Of a stretch of DNA of 64,000 bases, positions 21,814 through 35,000 are shown piece after piece (position 1 is the first letter of the stretch; each line of letters opens with the position of its first letter). A model generated the notes under the pieces. The model was not told where the DNA came from, did not search any database, and was given only the letters and a program-made list of their open reading frames with translations. This stretch comes from Arenicola marina (Eukaryota; Annelida; Polychaeta; Arenicolidae), in assembly GCA_964019135.1 (NCBI GenBank), contig OZ025248.1, forward strand, positions 72,360,119 to 72,424,118, read 5' to 3'. The position numbers and the translations under genes were made by a program.

Positions 21814-23990
21814 CCATAGAAATATGAATTAAGATGAGTTGTGTCGAATGTTAGAGTTCTCTGATGCGTCACGTGACGTCACGATGACGTCACTTTTGGT
21901 ACTTAAAAAAATTCGTCAAAAATCAGGAAAAAATCCCAAAAATGAGTGAGTAGCATCATATTGTAGGAAATGTAGTTTCTCGTATAGCTGTAAACTAAAA
22001 ATAATATGTTCCCATCTTACTTCCGGTTCCAGGGCCGACGGCAGTTCTCTATGGGACTTCCCATGTTAAAGCGCTGTATCTTTAGGCTGGGAAAAATGTT
22101 TTGTCGTGTATTTCACAAGTGCCTCCAGCAAGCGTCACCGGTATTTTTTTCTTAGTTAAACATGATACATAGTAGCCTTAGTGCTTATCGCATGCGATTG
22201 GAGCAAATAGTGACGTCACAGGATTTTTTGGAAATTTGGCCAATGGTGAAAGATACGGCTTTTGGGTGTTAGCAGAGGCTCCCACGGGTGTCCTATTCAA
22301 GCCACCACTCAATGCTTGCACCTGTGGATGGATAATACTAAGCTGAGTCATAATCTGTCAACATGGTTCCATAGCCACATTACTTTTCGGTATATAGTCG
22401 AAATCGTTTAACATGGGATCCTATGGGGAAAAATGAACTTGATCGAATATGACCTACTTCCGCTCAAGCTATTTCAGTCTGCTTCGCCACACAGTGAGGT
22501 AATATCACCTTGAAGCAAGTTATAAGAAAAACACGGCGATATCTGTATTACTTTTTGTTTCCATGGCAACGAAGCCACTGGCCTAATGATAAACATACAG
22601 ATTCTTGCCATTGAAAGAAAAATCGTCAAAAATCAGATAAAAATGCTAAAATTGCATTCTTTTCGCCAACTAGTTGCCAATAAGCATCTACAGATCACTT
22701 AATGCTTCAATCAGGCGGATGTTGCTCAGTTATGGCGCTAGAGTGCTTCAAAGTGGGACGACACCTTTGCGGTGCCACCAATGATGAGTGCATGGAGATT
22801 GTGTCTATCTTTAAAACAACGTCAAAATTAAGAAAAACATGCCAGAGCTGTGATCTTTACGCCAAAAGGTAGGGACCATCGATCGGCAGAGAACTAGTCA
22901 ATAAAAAAAACAAATGAGTTGCTATATCACTTCGCATGCAGTGTTCTTTGTTCTTGTCCTAGGTCTCCGTGTCTCCGCAATGATGAACTAATGCAACTTT
23001 TGGCCATTTCGTCAAGCCATAGCTGAAGGACTATTCTTTCTATCGCCTAGCTCTTCAATCGAATAAGTTGTGGCAGTAAACCTTGGCGTATTGCCACTTG
23101 GACGTTGTCGTGCGTCACGTCATAACGTCACTATGACGTCATGACGTCACACATCGTACGTAAGCTATTACTCAGCTATTATAAGGTATGGCGTCTTTCG
23201 GGTCGCTTTACGTTGCAGGTCGTGTTCAGGCACAGTTTGTGCCGTGTGTAATTGTTTTGGCGCAGTGGATATGTATGCGTCAAAAATGACGTCATAGCTA
23301 ACGTGCCCCTACGAAATGTTGGGTTTGCTTTACTTTTAGCCACTTTGGCAATAGCTGTCATAACCCGAGTTGATAAGTAGACATATTAAAGAAATAGAAG
23401 CCATCTTGAGCATTTGCGCGAACGTCAAATGACGTCATGTCACGTCACGATGACGTATTATTAGATAAAAAGTAAAATTCGTAGCGCCATTCATAATGAG
23501 TCAAGCAATCGCTCTTGAGAACAACATTTCATGTTCACTTAAACACGTCGTCTTCAGAGACACCTATGGCGAGCTGGCTAAGTGTGCGTCAACGTCATAG
23601 CTTACGTGCTCCTACGAAAGTTTGGGCCTGCTTGATGTTCAGCTAATTTGGCAATAGCTACCATCACCCACAAGTTCATGAGTTCACCCATGATTTCGTA
23701 AGTAGGTATACTTAACAAAATAGAAGCCATCGCGAATATTGTAGTGATCGTCAAATGAAGTTCGTGAAGTCACGAAGACATAATAAAAAAGATACGAAAG
23801 TACCGTTAATATTGCTTCAAGAGAAGCGCATTGGCTTCAAACTGGATGTCCAATTAAGCTCCGCCTACAGTGCCACACTGCCTGTCGAAGGCAGCATTTA
23901 GCCCAAATTGCCTCTATAAGGCCCTTTAGCCAAAATTGGCCCTGACGACTCGTAACGTCGCCATTAATACAGCTTCCAAATGTACTGATG
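21814..23990. other. Non-coding region with diverged tandem blocks and clustered TGACGTCA sites
   Basis: Blocks of about 300 bp recur in diverged form: one with CTACGAAATGTTGGGTTTGC and GAAATAGAAGCCATC (23298-23470), the next with CTACGAAAGTTTGGGCCTGC and AAATAGAAGCCATC (23598-23790). TCGTCAAAAATCAG occurs at 21914 and 22622. Sites of the TGACGTCA/ACGTCAC type cluster at 21870-21892, 23115-23150 and 23430-23455. No gene is recognised. Confidence 0.6.
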
Positions 23991-24016
23991 TATTTTCGTC
24001 CTCGACCTATGGTCGA

Positions 24017-24195
24017 ATATCTCTTGTGTTATATGTGTATGTGATGTGTTGTGTGTATGTGTTATGTGTTATGTGTATGCGTTATGTGATATGTGTATGT
24101 GTTGTGTGTATGTGTTATGTGCATGTGTTATGTGTATGTGTCGTGTGTATGTAATATGTGTACGTGTTGTGTGTTGTGTTATGTGTATGTGTCAT
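24017..24195. repeat. TATGTG/TTATGTG tract, third copy
   Basis: The same repeat composition as 18480-18750 and 20032-20125 but without the terminal palindrome. Confidence 0.9.
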
Positions 24196-26090
24196 TGTAA
24201 TAATCATTGTAATTGGAGTCAAAGAAGCAAACATTCGGATATTTGCGATAAAGCCGGTTCAGTTCTCTGAGGAATACTTCCCGAGAGTTTTTTTTTCACT
24301 TATAATAGAAGTATTTGGAAAGAATGAATGAATGAAATTCTGCACAAAACACGCGGATTCATACTCTCTTATATGGTACACAAAATTATCATTATGGTAT
24401 CATTAATATCATCACAATAACGTGTATAAAACAATCTATGTGGTTTAATAAAGGTACTACATGGGTCCTAGGAGTACTAGTTTATTTCCAGTGAACAGAT
24501 ATACAAGTTAGAGTGCTTCAAGTCTTGTTGTTTAGTTAGGGGAAAGTGTGTGCGCATTATGGGGTCATAACATGGGGGTTTATTTAACACTTGGTGAGAT
24601 GCCATCTATATCTAGTACAATACAGGTGAGCTATTACATTACGAACTTGCTGACATCTAGAATATGGGCTTTTCCTTGGCGAAAGACTGTGGGATAAAAT
24701 CCCGCATCCTCACTGTGATATGTTTCAATATGTTGCATCGAAATATATTATATTTTGTTTACTTTCGTATCACTTACGCTTCTTATTATTTATTAAATTG
24801 TCGTTGCAACATGGTGTTTTAAGGTAACATATCCATGATAAAGTAAATATCGTAGACATAGCCTACAGGGCAACACAGAAACGTTAGACCATTGTTTGAA
24901 ACATATCAGACCGCTTTCTCGATCGCAAAAACTTGCAATTTTGAGAAGCGGCGAACTGATTTTAAGCCACTCTTTGAGCGGCAAATAGCAATTAAACCCC
25001 CATTCGCTAGGTGGCGCTCTTATCTCCTATCTGAGTACCTCCAGGTTATAATGTAATGACGCTTCGATCACAAAGTAGTCGTGGGCGATATTATCCTCCT
25101 CTTCGTGATTTAGGCACGATACGTGTACATTGTGATTGCTGAAATACGACGTCATAACACAAGTCATTTCAATGGGTAAATAAATCTACAGATATAAACC
25201 AATGGTTTATAGCAATAGCCACAATATACTCATCACACAAGACATTAATGGGACGAACTCTTTTAGTCTCGACTCGATTTCTCGTCACCCAAACGACGAC
25301 TTCAATTACGATTAGCACAACAACACTTTGTCATGAGAATTATTACGAGATTTGGGTTCCTCGTGTCCTTCGCATGTCACATAGACCAATAATGAAAAAA
25401 CTATTCTAAACTGTCCAACATACAATCTATACTGAGTCGCTGAAATGCTATTTACTGAGGATTCCCAATATATGCAACCCTCATCAAGGCGTGGTTCATT
25501 ACATACTGTTGACATAGGCGCAGCTAGACGAGTTACATGTATATCAATCCGCTGGCCTCTACAGATCCACACACAATCCATAAGGTAGCAGACTCACGTA
25601 TCTGTAATGGCTCTCTCATTTTCTTCTATTCTATTATATTTATATCACCATTGTCATCTGAATTTGCCGTCTTGACATCGGATATTGTATAATGCGACGA
25701 CAAGCAACGTGTGTAGTTATTGACGCGACTAGACCAAATAGTGTAATATTATAAAATTATATTACACTCTTTGACTATACTACTATGTTGACCAATCTAA
25801 CAGCGCTTGTAACAATTATTATCCATTATGAATTTTGATGGGTAGTGTTACTTCTATAATACTGACTGGTCGTCCAATAGAGAGATGTGACATCAGGAAC
25901 CACGTTTGTATCCACAGACATTCACATTTGTATGTACAGTTGTATATACGCTAAACATGCCCCTCCTAGGCAACGCAAATTTTCGCAAATTCGAAGTCTT
26001 TTTACTACGTTGCGTATCGATCATGAACGAACTCAGACACCCGTGAACCCCTGCCCTGCCCCGACGTACAGAGAGGCACCCAGGTTATTC
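24196..26090. other. Intergenic stretch
   Basis: No gene, array or clear mobile element is seen. A small inverted repeat (GTGTAATAT arms, 25741-25767) is the only local structure noted. Presumably it includes the 3' UTR of the CUB/LDLa gene at its right end. Confidence 0.5.
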
Positions 26091-29000
26091 TTATACACTG
26101 GCAGAGTGGCTGTTCGGGTTGCAGTCAATGGTGTTGACCACTCGGTAGCCGACGGGGGCGTTGGGGACCCGGCCGCCGTAGCCGACCCGCAGAGAGGCGG
26201 GCGAGCCGTATGAGGACGAGAGGTAGTCCTGCTCTGTGTCCGTGCCGCAAGACTCGGGCACGGCGCCGTAAGCCGCCTGGTACGTGCTGTTATTATACGT
26301 GCACCGCTGATTGCCATAGGGCGATCCCACGGGGCCTTGCGGGCAGCCGTACGGCGGTCCCATGGTGCATTGCGCGCCCGCCAGGCGGCGCGAAGACGGA
26401 CTCGTGTCGAGTTTCTGGAGCGGCGTCGCCATGCGGTACTTGGAGTCGGAACGCTGCGGAGGCGCGCTGTGATTGGAGGGCGACTGCGCCGCTTTCTGCG
26501 CAGCTTCCTGCCGACGACGGCGATTGCGGCTCATGTAGATGCACGTTGCTATGGCAACGATAATGACGACAGGACTGATCCCGGCTAGTACCAGCAGGAG
26601 TATTTTAGTCAAACCTGAAACATGAATTTACATGAGAGACATTTTACGTGTCTATTTTACGTGACTATTTTACACATAAAAGATACGGACTGATGGTAAT
26701 AAAATCTTCCGTCTTTTATGGCCAGAGCGCCATTTGCATTAATTGGCATTATGCATGAGAGACTGTCCGAGGGGGAGGGGGTGGGGGAGGCCCCATTTGT
26801 AAGCATTATCGAAATTGCCGGTGCGAATCAACCTGACACCAGCCGAGATCTCAGCCAAGTTCTTTACCATCGGCAAAATAAAACACCCGAGATATATCCG
26901 ATTAAAAGGCAAATCCTGAAACTACATATAAAGATATTAATAGTCTAGCTGGATGAACGCTAGTGTGAATATGGGATGTGCGAGTGGCTGGATGGCGCGG
27001 GCGGGGGGGGGGGGCTACCTGCGTCTTATTTAAGGACCCGATGTACCTAGAAAATGAACCCCGTAGGGGGTGTAGAAGAGGGCATGGTGGGGGGGGGGGG
27101 TAAACTTACACCCGCTTTCGTCGCTGGGGTCAAAGGCGCCGCAGTTCGGGACTCCGTTGCATCGTAGGGACTCGGCAATGCAGTAAGAAGGCAGCGGATG
27201 ACAGAGCAGTTTCTCTGAGTCGATGCAGTACTCCCCACCTTTGCACGTCCACCCTTTGCATGGATCAACTGGGGGCCATATGGAATAGAAAAAAGCAATA
27301 TGGTGTCATAAAGCAGTTGCAGCTAAATCTATATGTTATATTCTGACAAAGAAAATGATCTCCCCGGTCGCAATTCTGTTCAGAGCCCCCCCCCCCCCAC
27401 CCCCTCCCCCCCGGTCGCAAGTTTGGACCCCTCTTTTCAAATTTCTGGATCCGTCCCTGTGTGTGAGGGTGGGGGGGAGGGTCATTGACAGCTGGTACAG
27501 AATTTCTTCCACGATCTTCACCTATATGTCAACACCTTTATCGCCAATATTTTTTTATTTGTGAGCCTGATTTCCCCTGAGGGGAGTCACCCGGTCACGG
27601 TTTGCCCGAGGTACCAGCCGCCTCACCAGCCGCCGGACCCCGGTCCGTGACGGTGGACGATCCCAGCGGAGAGGAACTCTACTTGACATGTGACTTGACG
27701 CGTTTAACCCTTAACCCAAGCCCTGATTAACACGACCCAAGGCAAGATTATATCGATATCCTTTGTGTGGATAATATGTGCGTGAGATTGCAATACCCAA
27801 GCGTAATGTAACCATCCACCGCGTATGTGGAGGGCGTATGTGTCCCTGGGTCTTATCTGTCCGCTATCGCCGTTTCACTCGCTATGCTATGATGATGGTA
27901 ACGATGAGGGTTATGGCTTATGACGTAGGGGGTTATATTTGGGCGCAAGGGGGTTGGGGCTAAGGGTTTGAGGTTGGGGGGTTGGTGGAGGTTGCGTTTA
28001 GGGTAAGCATTAGGGTACGCAGTTCGGCGCCATGTATATAGCGAGTGTAACGGCGATGGCGGACAGATAAGACCCAGGAACCCCAAGAAATATACATTCC
28101 ATTATCACAGGAACATAATTTAAGCAAACGTTTAAGCAAATAAGTGTGGGTCAGGGTTGAAAGTATTTCCCGAATTGGACCTTTATCGATTCAAACACTA
28201 CATGTGTGATTCCCAAAGAGTATGGACTCAAATAAATCAAAAGTGAATATCTTGTCCGTTGCGATATAGCACAATAAAAGTATTGTTGTCTTTATTTACT
28301 TTCGCCAAGTGAACCCATACATGTAGCTGGTCAACTATACAAGTACAGTATATATTGAATGAGATAATTTAGTTGGAAGTCTGGTTAGACTTATCCGGCC
28401 TAGATTACAGGAGGAAGCTGGGCGTGCTGACTACCAAACCTTGTGGTATTAGCCAGAGTTTTTATACAACACGCGAAACACGAGAAGGCGGCCAAGAAAC
28501 ACGAATAACTATAATATGTGTTTAACTATACATGAAGATATTGTATGTATTGAGTGAAAAGTAGGACTTCGTACAGATTACGATTCACTTAATGGAACGC
28601 CTGGCTGAGCATGAATGCACAATGTTAAAAGTGCATACCCATTTTTTAATTCTAGGAATAAAGAAATAAAACTGTCATGACGTCTCTCCGAGTAATAGCT
28701 GATTTCCGAGAAGTCTTAATTGACCGATCTGTTGGACGTCAAAAACAAAAGTGAGCCTAACTTGGCATAAAACTGACATTTGCTGACTGGGTTATAAGAC
28801 TTACCCTCTCGAACGAAGCCGTCTCCGTCATCCACGTAGACAGGCAATTTCACAGCTGTCCACACTAGCCGGAAGCCAGTACTCTTCGCGTTGGGCTTCC
28901 GACCGGCGACAAACCTAATGAGAAAACCACAAGGCGGACTTTAAATAAGCGGCCAGTAAGTGAACGAGTACGATGAATGGCGCTCTTCTATAGTCCCCCA

Positions 29001-32000
29001 CACTGTTGAATCTGAGACAACGTTAAACTACCATCGATGGACTGCAATATAAAGTTAAGATCCTTTAAATATGCCTGACATCTAAGCGTGCGGTCAGAAA
29101 GCCCCCACGCGTATTACAATGATATGTAGATGGTATTTGCGCACCTGACGACCGCACGGTAGCTTTTCGTCTTGTGCTCCTTCACTTTGTCCGTCTCGAA
29201 GTAGAGCTGCCCGCAGACGGTCTCATCCGGTTTCCGGCTGGGTGCGGCGAACCCATTGTACAGCGACACGGACGTAGCGGCGCAGTTCACTGGAAGGCAG
29301 ACCACGTGGTCGTGACAGTGCGGTCCGTCATTCTATCAGTGTGCATGTCTAAACATGATTCTTTCTGTCAGTGTCTATGCCATAGTGCGGTCCGCCACGC
29401 CGTCATTGTGCGTGTCTAAACATGATTCTTTCTCTGTCAGTGTCTATGTCATAGTGCGGTCCGCCACGCCGTCATTGTGCATGTCTAAACATGATTCTTT
29501 CTGTCAGTGTCTATGTCATAGTGCGGTCCGCCACGCCGTCATTGTGCGTGTCTAAACACGATTCTTTCTTTGTCAGTGTCTATGTCATAGTGCGGTCCGC
29601 CATGCCGTCATTGTGGATGTCTAAACACGATTCTTTCTCTGTCAGTGTCTATGTCATAGTGCGGTCCGCCACGCCGTCATTGTGCATGTCTAAACACGAT
29701 TCTTTCTCTGTCAGTGTCTATGTCATAGTGCGGTCCGCCACGCCGTCATTGTGCATGTCTAAACACGATTCTTTCTCTGTCAGTGTCTATGCCATAGTGC
29801 GGTCCGCCACGCCGTCATTGTGCGTGTCTAAACATGATTCTTTCTCTGTCAGTGTCTATGTCATAGTGCGGTCCGCCACGCCGTCATTGTGCATGTCTAA
29901 ACATGATTCTTTCTGTCAGTGTCTATGTCATAGTGCGGTCCGCCACGCCGTCATTGTGCGTGTCTAAACATGATTCTTTCTCTGTCAGTGTCTATGTCAT
30001 AGTGCGGTCCGCCACGCCGTCATTGTGCATGTCTAAACACGATTCTTTCTCTGTCAGTGTCGATGTCATAGTGCGGTCCGCCACGCCGTCATTGTGGATG
30101 TCTAAACATGATTCTTTCTGTCAGTGTCTATATCATAGTGCGCTCCGCCATGCCGTCATTGTGTATGTCTAAACACGATTCTTTCTCTGTCAGTGTCTAT
30201 GTCATAGTGCGGTCCGCCATGCCGTCATTGTGTATATCTAAACATGATTCTTTCTCTGTCAGTGTCTATGTCATAGTGCGGTCCGCCACGCCGTCATTGT
30301 GCATGTCTAAACACGATTCTTTCTCTGTCAGTGTCTATGTCATAGTGCGGTCCGCTACGCCGTCATTGTGCATGTCTAAACACGATTCTTTCTCTGTCAG
30401 TGTCTATGTCATAGTGCGGTCCGCCACGCCGTCATTGTGTATGTCTAAACATGATTCTTTCTGTCAGTGTCTTTGTCATAGTGCGGTCCGCCACGCCGTC
30501 ATTGTGTATGTCTAAACATGATTCTTTCTCTGTCAGTGTCTATGTCATAGTGCGGTCGGCCACGCCGTCATTGTGCATGTCTAAACACGATTCTTTCTGT
30601 CAGTGTCTATGTCATAGTGCGGTCCGCCATGCCGTCATTGTGCATGTCTAAACACGATTCTTTCTCTGTCAGTATCTATGTCATAGTGCGGTCCGCCACG
30701 CCGTCATTGTGTATGTCTAAACATGATTCTATCTCTGTCAGTGTCTATGTCATAGTGCGGTCCGCCATGCCGTCATTGTGCATGTCTAAACATGATTCTT
30801 TCTCTGTCAGTGTCTATGTCATAGTGCGGTCCGCCATGCCGTCATTGTGTATGTCTAAACACGATTCTTTCTGTCAGTGTCTATGTCATAGTGCGGTCCG
30901 CCATGCCGTCATTGTGCATGTCTAAACACGATTCTTTCTGTCAGTGTCTATGTCATAGTGCGGTCCGCCATGCCGTCATTGTGCATGTCTAAACACGATT
31001 CTTTCTCTGTCAGTGTCTATGTCATAGTGCGGTCCGCCACGCCGTCATTGTGTATGTCTAAACACGATTCTTTCTGTCAGTGTCTATGTCATAGTGCGGT
31101 CCGCCATGCCGTCATTGTGCATGTCTAAACACGATTCTTTCTCTGTCAGTGTCTATGTCATAGTGCGGTCCGCCATGCCGTCATTGTGCATGTCTAAACA
31201 TGATTCTTTTTTGTCAGTGTCTATGTCATAGTGCGGTCCGCCATGCCGTCATTGTGGATGTTTAAACATGATTCTTTCTCTGTCAGTGTCTATGTCATAG
31301 TGCGGTCCGCCATGCCGTCATTGTGCATGTCTAAACACGATTCTTTCTCTGTCAGTGTCTATGTCATAGTGCGGTCCGCCATGCCGTCATTGTGGATGTC
31401 TAAACATGATTCTTTCTGTCAGTGTCTATGTCATAGTTCGGTCTGCCATGCCGTCATTGTGCATGTCTAAACACGATTCTTTCTCTGTCAGTGTCTATGT
31501 CATAGTGCGGTCCGCCACGCCGTCATTGTGCATGTCTAAACATGATTCTTTCTGTCAGTGTCTATTTCATAGTGCGGTCCGCCATGCGGTCATTGTGCAT
31601 GTCTAAACATGATTCTTTCTGTCCGTGTTTATGTCATAGTGCGGTCCGCCATGCCGTCATTGTGCATGTGTAAACACGATTCTTTCTCTGTCAGTGTCTA
31701 TGTCATAGTGCGGTCCGCCATGCCGTCAATGTGGATATCTAAACATGATTCTTTCTGTCAGTGTCTATGTCATAGTGCGGTCCGCCATGCCGTCATTGTG
31801 TATGTCTAAACATGATTCTTTCTGTCAGTGTCTATGTCATAGTGCGGTCCGCCACGCCGCCATTTTGTATGTCTAAACATGATTCTTTCTCTGTCAGTGT
31901 CTATGTCATAGTGCGGTCGGCCACGCCGTCATTGTGCATGTCTAAACACGATTCTTTCTGTCAGTGTCTATGTCATAGTGCGGTCCGCCCCGCCGTCATT

Positions 32001-35000
32001 GTGCATGTCTAAACACGATTCTTTCTCTGTCAGTGTCTATGTCATAGTGCGGTCCGCCACGCCGTCATTGTGTATGTCTAAACATGATTCTATCTCTGTC
32101 AGTGTCTATGTCATAGTGCGGTCCGCCATGCCGTCATTGTGCATGTCTAAACACGATTCTTTCTCTGTCAGTGTCTATGTCATAGTGCGGTCCGCCATGC
32201 CGTCATTGTGCATGTCTAAACACGATTCTTTCTCTGTCAGTGTCTATGTCATAGTGCGGTCCGCCACGCCGTCATTGTGTATGTCTAAACACGATTCTTT
32301 CTGTCAGTGTCTATGTCATAGTGCGGTCCGCCATGCCGTCATTGTGCATGTCTAAACACGATTCTTTCTCTGTCAGTGTCGATGTCATAGTGCGGTCCGC
32401 CATGCCGTCATTGTGCATGTCTAAACACGATTCTTTCTCTGTCAGTGTCTATGTCATAATGCGGTCCGCCACGCCGTCATTGTGCATGTCTAAACACGAT
32501 TCTTTATCTGTCAGTGTCTATGTCATAGTGCGGTCCGCCACGCCGTCATTGTGCATGTCTAAACACGATTCTTTCTCTGTCAGTGTCTATGTCATAGTGC
32601 GGTCCGCCATGCCGTCATTGTGCATGTCTAAACACGATTCTTTCTCTGTCAGTGTCTATGTCATAGTGCGGTCCGCCACGCCGTCATTGTGTATGTCTAA
32701 ACACGATTCTTTCTGTCAGTGTCTATGTCATAGTGCGGTCCGCCATGCCGTCATTGTGCATGTCTAAACACGATTCTTTCTCTGTCAGTGTCGATGTCAT
32801 AGTGCGGTCCGCCATGCCGTCATTGTGCATGTCTAAACACGATTCTTTCTCTGTCAGTGTCTATGCCATAGTGCGGTCCGCCACGCCGTCATTGTGCATG
32901 TCTAAACACGATTCTTTCTCTGTCAGTGTCTATATCATAGTGCGGTCCGCCACGCCGTCATTGTGCATGTCTAAACACGATTCTTTCTCTGTCAGTGTCT
33001 ATGTCATAGTGCGGTCCGCCATGCCGTCATTGTGCATGTCTAAACACGATTCTTTCTCTGTCAGTGTCGATGTCATAGTGCGGTCCGCCACGCCGTCATT
33101 GTGCATGTCTAAACACGATTCTTTCTCTGTCAGTGTCTATGTCATAGTGCGGTCCGCCATGCCTTCATTGTGCATGTCTAAACACGATTCTTTCTCTGTC
33201 AGTGTCTATGTCATAGTGCGGTCCGCCACGCCGTCATTGTGTATGTCTAAACACGATTCTTTCTGTCAGTGTCTATGTCATAGTGCGGTCCGCCATGCCG
33301 TCATTGTGCATGTCTAAACACGATTCTTTCTCTGTCAGTGTCGATGTCATAGTGCGGTCCGCCATGCCGTCATTGTGCATGTCTAAACACGATTCTTTCT
33401 CTGTCAGTGTCTATGCCATAGTGCGGTCCGCCACGCCGTCATTGTGCATGTCTAAACACGATTCTTTCTCTGTCAGTGTCTATATCATAGTGCGGTCCGC
33501 CACGCCGTCATTGTGCATGTCTAAACACGATTCTTTCTCTGTCAGTGTCTATGTCATAGTGCGGTCCGCCATGCCGTCATTGTGCATGTCTAAACACGAT
33601 TCTTTCTCTGTCAGTGTCGATGTCATAGTGCGGTCCGCCATGCCGTCATTGTGCATGTCTAAACACGATTCTTTCTCTGTCAGTGTCTATGCCATAGTGC
33701 GGTCCGCCACGCCGTCATTGTGCATGTCTAAACACGATTCTTTCTGTCAGTGTCTATGTCATAGTGCGGTCCGCCATGCCGTCATTGTGCATGTCTAAAC
33801 ACGATTCTTTCTCTGTCAGTGTCTATGTCATAGTGCGGTCCGCCACGCCGTCATTGTGCATGTCTAAACACGATTCTTTCTCTGTCAGTGTCTATGCCAT
33901 AGTGCGGTCCGCCACGCCGTCATTGTGCATGTCTAAACACGATTCTTTCTCTGTCAGTGTCTATGTCATAATGCGGTCCGCCACGCCGTCATTGTGCATG
34001 TCTAAACACGATTCTTTCTCTGTCAGTGTCTATGTCATAGTGCGGTCCGCCACGCCGTCATTGTGCATGTCTAAACACGATTCTTTCTCTGTCAGTGTCT
34101 ATGTCATAGTGCGGTCCGCCATGCCGTCATTGTGCATGTCTAAACACGATTCTTTCTCTGTCAGTGTCTATGTCATAGTGCGGTCCGCCACGCCGTCATT
34201 GTGCATGTCTAAACACGATTCTTTCTCTGTCAGTGTCTATGTCATAATGCGGTCCGCCAGGCCGTCATTGTGCATGTCTAAACACGATTCTTTCTCTGTC
34301 AGTGTCTATGTCATAGTGCGGTCCGCCACGCCGTCATTGTGCATGTCTAAACACGATTCTTTCTCTGTCAGTGTCTATGTCATAGTGCGGTCCGCCATGC
34401 CGTCATTGTGCATGTCTAAGCACGATTCTTTCTCTGTCAGTGTCTATGTCATAGTGCGGTCCGCCATGCCGTCATTGTGCATGTCTAAACACGATTCTTT
34501 CTCTGTCAGTGTCTATGTCATAGTGCGGTCCGCCATGCCGTCATTGTGCATGTCTAAGCACGATTCTTTCTCTGTCAGTGTCTATGCCATAGTGCGGTCC
34601 GCCACGCCGTCATTGTGCATGTCTAAACATGATTCTTTCTGTCAGTGTCTATGTCATAGTGCGGTCCGCCATGCCGTCATTGTGCATGTCTAAACACGAT
34701 TCTTTCTCTGTCAGTGTCTATGTCATAGTGCGGTCCACCATGCCGTCATTGTGCATGTCTAAACACGATTCTTTCTGTCAGTGTCTATGTCATAGTGCGG
34801 TTCGCCATGCCGTCATTGTGCATGTCTAAACACGATTCTTTCTCTGTCAGTGTCTATGTCATAGTGCGGTCCGCCATGCCGTCATAGTGGATGTCTAAAC
34901 ATGATTCTTTCTGTCAGTGTCTATGTCATAGTGCGGTCCACCATGCCGTCATTGTGCATGTCTAAACACGATTCTTTATCTGTCAGTGTCTATGTCATAG

